Assembly (NCBI RefSeq): GCF_025244865.1
Contig: NZ_CP104272.1
Coordinates: 1,922,001-1,986,000 of the forward strand
Source of the DNA: Arthrobacter sp. zg-Y1110
Lineage (GTDB): Bacteria; Actinomycetota; Actinomycetes; Actinomycetales; Micrococcaceae
Direction: 5' to 3'
Length of the DNA: 64,000 nt
Under the pieces are notes generated by a model. The model was given only the letters and a program-made list of their open reading frames with translations, was not told the DNA's origin and searched no databases. Of this stretch, positions 59,881 through 64,000 are shown piece after piece. The position numbers and the translations under genes are program-made. The number at the start of each line of letters is the position of its first letter. Position 1 is the stretch's first letter.

Positions 59881-59928
59881 GGCACCCGAAGGGTGCCGAC
59901 GGGTAAAAAAAGGCAGCCCGAAGGCTGC
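59881..59928 (-). terminator. Intrinsic terminator on the minus strand, followed by a second hairpin
   Basis: On the minus strand GCAGCC-TTCG-GGCTGC (59913-59928) is followed by CC and seven T (59905-59911), then GGCACCC-TTC-GGGTGCC (59881-59897). It implies a minus-strand transcript arriving from above 59.93 kb, where no minus-strand gene was found. Confidence 0.75.
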
Positions 59929-60186
59929 AACGTTTCGGACAAAGCTGGCCCGATTCTGGTCAGAAAATGTCCCGTCATAGGCGACAACTGGTCTTCCTAT
60001 CTGATGTTTTGATTACTTGCGGGCTTCCGAGAACGTGTCGGGCCACTTCTGGGCCGGATTCGGGCAGGATCCGGACGGATCAGACCTGAATCTGGCCTAG
60101 CGCGATCAACACCGCTTTCGTGGCCTGGCAATGGCCCATGTTTGGCCCATAATTGGGCACAGTGCAGGAGAGGCCTCTATCGATAT

Positions 60187-60220
60187 CCCGGTTCTGGACC
60201 GGAACCGGCCCAGAACCGGG
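60187..60220. repeat. 11-bp inverted repeat
   Basis: CCCGGTTCTGG (60187-60197) and CCAGAACCGGG (60210-60220), with a further CCGG-AA-CCGG palindrome inside. GGCCCA and TCGGGCA motifs repeat around it. Confidence 0.75.
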
Positions 60221-60499
60221 ATGATTTCGGGCACGTCATTTATTCGGCGGTCGACCAGAAAACCAAGAAAACGTGGGCTGTGGAATCATCGCTGTGTTCG
60301 GGATCCGGGATCTGCCCCCGTCTGGCAGCTCCAAGTTACAAGACCGGTAGAGAACCCAATGAGAGAGTTCTGGCAACCAGGGGCATCGTGCAACGGCGTT
60401 CTCTCAGGCTTGGGAAACTGGGTCCGGAGAGGATGAGCGGGTGGGATGACGTAGCGCTAATGCGAGTAGGGCGCTTCCCGCTTGCCCTAACTCGACCGG

Positions 60500-60778
60500 A
60501 TGCTCGTCCACCTGAGCAGCGGTGCCGCCAGCAACGAGGAGAAGACCCTTCTCGACACAGCCTGGAAAACGACCGGCACCCAGATGTGGGACTCGGCGGT
60601 ACGCCGTCTCCTCGATGAACGCAGCACAGTGTCTGCGTCCGGGGAGAATTCCCGGTCGGAGCGTCCAGAGCGTATTAGGGAAGGTTCAGGTTCTCTCTAC
60701 CGAGAGGTCCTCGCTGCTCGTCTGAAAGTCGTCCTGGATCAGGAGCTCGGCCGTCAGACCTCCCCCCCTTGTTTATGA
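60500..60778 (+). CDS. Possible 92-residue protein upstream of the NucS-like gene
   Basis: Its stop overlaps the next start (ATGA at 60775), which speaks for coupling. The product is polar and partly amphipathic (NEEKTLLDTAWKTTGTQMWDSAVRRLL; LYREVLAARLKVVLDQEL). No ribosome site before ATG 60500, and no family recognised. It may be the remaining end of a longer gene. Confidence 0.4.
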   Translation: MLVHLSSGAASNEEKTLLDTAWKTTGTQMWDSAVRRLLDERSTVSASGENSRSERPERIREGSGSLYREVLAARLKVVLDQELGRQTSPPCL

Positions 60779-61932
60779 ACTTTCGGATCTGCAAGTCGAA
60801 AGCTTTACCTAAACCGCGCGCAGGTTTCCGTCACGTCCGGGTAGGTGCAAGCCCCATCTACCCGGACATCAACTGGCCAAGCACTACACGAAGAACCGGA
60901 CGACTGGTGGTGACTGAACTGACCAAACTGCTCGGATTCCGTTATGAAAAGGACTTAGAGGACTATCTGGAGGCCCGTCTATGGCTTACCGGGCTGGACC
61001 TATTGGTCATCGGAAGACAGGTGGAGGTATACGGAAGCGAGATTGACTTGCTCGCGATCGACCCAACTGGCCTCATACACATCGTCGAGCTGAAGGTTGA
61101 CGAAGCCAAACCCCCCGTCGTTGCCCAGGTTCTCAGCTATCGCCGCCTGCTCAAGCGGATGAACAGAAAGGATCTCATATACGTCCTCGCTCACGGTCGT
61201 CTTCGGATCGACTTGGCGGAGGCTTTCCAACAACGCTTTGGTCACACGCTGCCAGAGACCGTGAATGATTCTCCGGCACTCATGATCATCGCCGCCTCTA
61301 TTCATCCAAAAACCGCTGATAGCATCCTTGAACTCCTGGATGAGGGCGGCTCGATCACAGCATTCCGGTACGTCGTACACTCCGCCGGTGTCAGCCTCGT
61401 CCCGTGCTGTCGTAGCGACCAGGACGTGGTGGAAGGCAACCACGTGAAGATGAGTCCTTCGACACGCCCCCATCCCCTGGTTGTGGAGCCACATCGATTA
61501 CCGTCCTACCGGGTGCCCGTTGACGAAAGCATCCGGCGGTTTTGGCTGACTCACGCTCAGGACTTCATGCCCTTCGCTACCTTCAGCTTCGTATACGGTC
61601 GCTACAACGACTGGGTTCAGGCGCAATCAGAAGACCGTGTGCACCTCTACCAAAGCGGGCTATTTGCGCGTCAGCTGTCTGCAATCACCGCCGAATCCCG
61701 CGAGTGGACGCGTGTTTACGTCGCTCATCGCAGCGATATGGCGGCCTACAACACGTTTATGGTCCCGCCGTCTGCCCCGGAATATCGCGCCAGCGGTCAC
61801 ACCCTAAGGGCGTACAAGTTCAACCCTGTCGGCCCGGTTTCGGATCCCCAATCAGCGAACTGCTGTTCACCCCTGCTGAGCGCGCCGCTCAGCTTGTCGA
61901 AGAGGGGAAGCGGGGGACGCTCTGCGGATTGA
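60775..61932 (+). CDS. NucS-like PD-(D/E)XK endonuclease, C-terminus probably frameshifted
   Basis: Residues 55-130 are a PD-(D/E)XK nuclease of the NucS type: Glu62/Glu67 helix, SEIDLLAID with Asp91, VELK (Glu105, Lys107), then a helix of VAQVLSYRRLL. The remaining 250 residues are unassigned. The last 30 codons (SANCCSPLL...) look out of frame: a one-base shift at about 61838-61846 gives SELLFTPAERAAQLVEEGKRGTL ending at 61949. The start overlaps the 92-residue frame; GTG 60907 is an alternative. Confidence 0.75.
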   Translation: MNFRICKSKALPKPRAGFRHVRVGASPIYPDINWPSTTRRTGRLVVTELTKLLGFRYEKDLEDYLEARLWLTGLDLLVIGRQVEVYGSEIDLLAIDPTGLIHIVELKVDEAKPPVVAQVLSYRRLLKRMNRKDLIYVLAHGRLRIDLAEAFQQRFGHTLPETVNDSPALMIIAASIHPKTADSILELLDEGGSITAFRYVVHSAGVSLVPCCRSDQDVVEGNHVKMSPSTRPHPLVVEPHRLPSYRVPVDESIRRFWLTHAQDFMPFATFSFVYGRYNDWVQAQSEDRVHLYQSGLFARQLSAITAESREWTRVYVAHRSDMAAYNTFMVPPSAPEYRASGHTLRAYKFNPVGPVSDPQSANCCSPLLSAPLSLSKRGSGGRSAD

Positions 61933-62662
61933 TATTTTCAGAGACATAGCCTGGAACACCGGCGGCAAGAAGCTCCTCGTGGAGGTTGCGGACGCCCTCA
62001 ACGCTCCACTCCTTAACGGTTAGCAGGGTACCTTCACCGAATGGTTCCGCGGTGGCCGACTTTAGCGGTGGCGGTGTGCCCATGCCTGATTGAGACACCC
62101 ACGTCATATATCCGGCGTAAGACTTCGCATAATCATGCACCTGGCGGGAGGTCAGGTAGGTTCCGAACCTGGCGGTGTCCGGCGCCCAAATCGCGACGAG
62201 TGTCCGGAACAATCTGAGTACATCTTCTTCCGTGCCCAGCGGATAGTCGGGCAGGAAGCGAATAGTGACGGTGTTACCCACATAGGTCCTACCGGCACCC
62301 ACGTTTCCACTGTAGGAAGCGACATCCGTCTCACCTGATATCAGATACGAGCCCATGCGCACCCCACCGACAAGGTTGCCGAGGTCGTCGACGTCCGCTC
62401 TTTCTAGGGTCTGATCTTGCATGGCGGGAAGGGACGACGGCGCGGGCGGCCGGTCATGTCCGTAGAGATCCTGACTAGCGTCTACCCATACGGGCGCGGG
62501 GACCTGCGGGTCGTTGGCAGGAATAGCATCTTTGAGCGCAGCCATTGTGGCCCACCCGCGAGCTGCTATCTCTTCAGGCCGCTCGCGCCGACTACCCCAA
62601 ACCATCATGATGTAGGCGTATTCGTCATTTTCTGGCAACAACTCAGCCACCGTTTGCTTCAT
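61889..62662 (-). CDS. Imm52-type immunity protein
   Basis: 257 residues. The opening EYAYIMMVWGSRRERPEEIAARGWATMAAL fits Imm52, a family encoded next to polymorphic toxins. It lies 33 bp downstream of the toxin gene on the same strand, the usual toxin-immunity order. It would bind and neutralise the toxin domain in the producer and its kin. The assignment rests on motif and position. Confidence 0.75.
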   Translation of the reverse strand: MKQTVAELLPENDEYAYIMMVWGSRRERPEEIAARGWATMAALKDAIPANDPQVPAPVWVDASQDLYGHDRPPAPSSLPAMQDQTLERADVDDLGNLVGGVRMGSYLISGETDVASYSGNVGAGRTYVGNTVTIRFLPDYPLGTEEDVLRLFRTLVAIWAPDTARFGTYLTSRQVHDYAKSYAGYMTWVSQSGMGTPPPLKSATAEPFGEGTLLTVKEWSVEGVRNLHEELLAAGVPGYVSENINPQSVPRFPSSTS

Positions 62663-62695
62663 ATATTAAACCTATCAAGAGTCGGAACAGGTTGT

Positions 62696-64000
62696 TCAGG
62701 GCATTGGCTTAAAGGAAATGATGAGGGTGCGTCGCAAGGGGTGATCGGAGGGCAGGTAAGCGTTGAATTTATCCATGACCACTTTCTCCGTGAATATCAA
62801 TTCGTGAATGAACCCCGGGTGCCCCGCATGTTTTAAGGCATTCGTTTGCCTTAGCAACTCGTCTTCGATCCAGTAGTCGAACATTTCCTTTTCCTTGGCT
62901 GGCCACATCCAGTCGTAATGCCCCTTGATCTCTGGGAAGTACTCCTTCGGGGGGTCACCAATCCAGCCGTGGCCGTCGAATCTGACTTCTTTGCCGTCCG
63001 CGTCCCTCAGGATGTATTCACGGGCGTGGCCGGAGTCCACACGGTCGATACCGGAGAAGTACTGTTGCTCCGGTGCACCGTGCATCGTACGAGGTTCATC
63101 TCTGAAGTAGCCGTTGCCGCCGTCGGTGTCCCCGACCTGGGGCTGGATGGCTGGATCGCGTCCGCTGTCCGGGCTGTAGGTGTCCGGGAAAGGTTTTCCT
63201 CCACCGCCCTTGCCTTCGCGGTGCATGATGCCGTTGTCAGGCAACTCCAGATCCCGGGGTGTGACGGGCATATGACCGTCAGGGAGTGCCGGGGAGAAAC
63301 CGCCGAACCCGCCGAACCCGCCGGGTCCGCCCGGACTGGCCGGGAAAGAATCTGCAAACCGATCCACCAGTCCCAAAGCCTTCGTCCCGGCCTTCGCGGC
63401 GCCGCCGGCAGCACCGGCACCGCCCAGGAACAGGGTGGCGACGTCGAAGATATTCCCGCCCAGTGCAAGTCCGGGACGGTCCGAATTCCACTGGTCGTAC
63501 CGGATCAGCTGCGGACCAAGGGCCATCAGCTCATCCACTGCCTCACGGTACCGCTCGGATCCTAAGTAAACGGGCGAAGTCACCACGATAACGTTGCCGG
63601 TCATGCGTCCCATGTTTTGCCAGGCGTTACCGGCCTTATACCAGCCCTGGAACCCAATGAGCACGCCGGCGCTGGTGACGAGCTCCCAGCCGGCTTTCGG
63701 AACCCCAATAATGGTGTCGCCGGCGAAGTTCAGCGTGTCCCGGTACCAGGGAAGATCATTGGACATGTACCCACCGGAAAACGCGTCACGGTAATCTGAA
63801 TAGTCGTACCCGTACTCGACGGTGTTCCGGTCCCTGTCGCCCCACTTGGAATAGATCTGGTCAGTTTCAATGTAGCTGCGCTCTGAGCCGGTGATGTGAG
63901 TGATTCGGATGGCCGCGTCCCGCTGGGCCTCGTCCAGATCCGCATGCAGCTGTCCAACGTCGCGTGCTACGTCGTTTCGGGCATCGACGGCGGCCTCCTC
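62696..64000 (-). CDS. Polymorphic toxin with restriction-endonuclease-fold C-terminus, 5' end outside the window
   Basis: The frame is open without stop from 62696 to the right edge, so at least 434 C-terminal residues are seen; ATG 63766 is internal. A helical WXG/LXG-like region with Gly/Ala-rich membrane-prone segment (LFLGGAGAAGGAAKAG) is followed by a Pro/Gly-rich linker and a toxin domain: VRFDGHGWIGDPPKEYFPEIKGHYDW has the Asp...Glu-x-Lys of the Tox-REase-5 nuclease fold. Expected to be exported and to cut target-cell DNA. Imm52-type gene follows. Confidence 0.8.
   Translation of the reverse strand, partial: EEAAVDARNDVARDVGQLHADLDEAQRDAAIRITHITGSERSYIETDQIYSKWGDRDRNTVEYGYDYSDYRDAFSGGYMSNDLPWYRDTLNFAGDTIIGVPKAGWELVTSAGVLIGFQGWYKAGNAWQNMGRMTGNVIVVTSPVYLGSERYREAVDELMALGPQLIRYDQWNSDRPGLALGGNIFDVATLFLGGAGAAGGAAKAGTKALGLVDRFADSFPASPGGPGGFGGFGGFSPALPDGHMPVTPRDLELPDNGIMHREGKGGGGKPFPDTYSPDSGRDPAIQPQVGDTDGGNGYFRDEPRTMHGAPEQQYFSGIDRVDSGHAREYILRDADGKEVRFDGHGWIGDPPKEYFPEIKGHYDWMWPAKEKEMFDYWIEDELLRQTNALKHAGHPGFIHELIFTEKVVMDKFNAYLPSDHPLRRTLIISFKPMP

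Larger units (their letters stand above)
58237..60499. other. 2.3 kb hairpin-dense region without a convincing gene
   Basis: Several frames stay open because of high GC, but none shows conserved protein features. The stretch instead holds many short palindromes, including GCTGCT-GCGA-AGCAGC and GTGCCG-GTAA-CGGCAC with GNRA-type loops (plus strand), CTCCGGCG/CGCCGGAG, GGGGAC/GTCCCC, and short repeats around GAGCGCAGCGA (58560-58640). Candidates are structured RNA, or a replication or transfer origin. Confidence 0.5.

Noticed and set aside
59658..59987. 109-codon minus-strand frame
   Set aside because: The middle looks amphipathic, but the start lies across the intrinsic terminator hairpins and no family was recognised.

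Overview
This 64 kb window is high-GC actinobacterial chromosome. Its gene order is that of the Micrococcaceae, and Arthrobacter or a close relative is most likely. The evidence is a qcrCAB cluster encoding an actinobacterial cytochrome cc, three-helix Rieske protein and bc1 cytochrome b, a ctaC-ctaD-ctaF aa3 oxidase block, an hrcA-dnaJ-rsmE-phoH-ybeY-CorC-era run, and hemW-lepA followed by rpsT-holA-comEC. Many starts are GTG, and several genes have a -10 box 6-7 nt before the start codon, as expected for leaderless mRNAs.

Positions 1-39.6 kb are conserved chromosome. They hold a partial ABC ATPase, a TetR regulator and a small membrane protein, an AsnC-type sensor domain, and trpD. Respiration follows: ctaE-qcrC-qcrA-qcrB on the plus strand, then a GntR regulator and ctaF-ctaD-ctaC on the minus strand. 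Next come erpA, an M20 dipeptidase, pyrD, an alpha/beta hydrolase, uppS-recO, leuA with an apparent Leu-codon leader peptide, an LCP cell-wall ligase, the era to hrcA stress and ribosome-maturation block with a CIRCE operator, DUF3097, hemW-lepA, a solitary PemK-like protein, rpsT, holA and the 3' two thirds of comEC.

At about 39.63 kb comEC is cut inside its competence domain and a large serine integrase begins at once, reading away from it. This is one end of an integrated element. The 5' part of comEC is not in the window, so the element runs past 64 kb or has been rearranged. From 39.65 to 64 kb the sequence is accessory, with uneven composition. It holds: an HNH-type protein; a membrane-anchored P-loop ATPase with a long Sel1/TPR array; a five-unit imperfect repeat array just upstream of a small HTH protein; a single-polypeptide type ISP restriction-modification enzyme overlapping a frame-broken GIY-YIG/DUF4357 gene; a divergent 723-residue protein combining a HIRAN-like domain, a zinc ribbon and a PD-(D/E)XK nuclease; an unrecognised 331-residue protein; a nucleoside 2-deoxyribosyltransferase-like protein; a degenerate phage-type HNH gene; about 2.3 kb of hairpin-dense DNA without a convincing gene; a NucS-like PD-(D/E)XK nuclease; and a polymorphic toxin (restriction-endonuclease fold) with its immunity gene.

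The island reads as a defence and competition locus inside a competence gene. Five of its genes or gene-like stretches show frame breaks, while none of the roughly 36 core genes does, so decay is more likely than sequencing error. The least explained items, and the best candidates for something new, are the 723-residue nuclease beside the type ISP operon, the transmembrane ATPase-Sel1 protein, the 46.6-46.86 kb repeat array, and the structured non-coding region at 58.2-60.8 kb.
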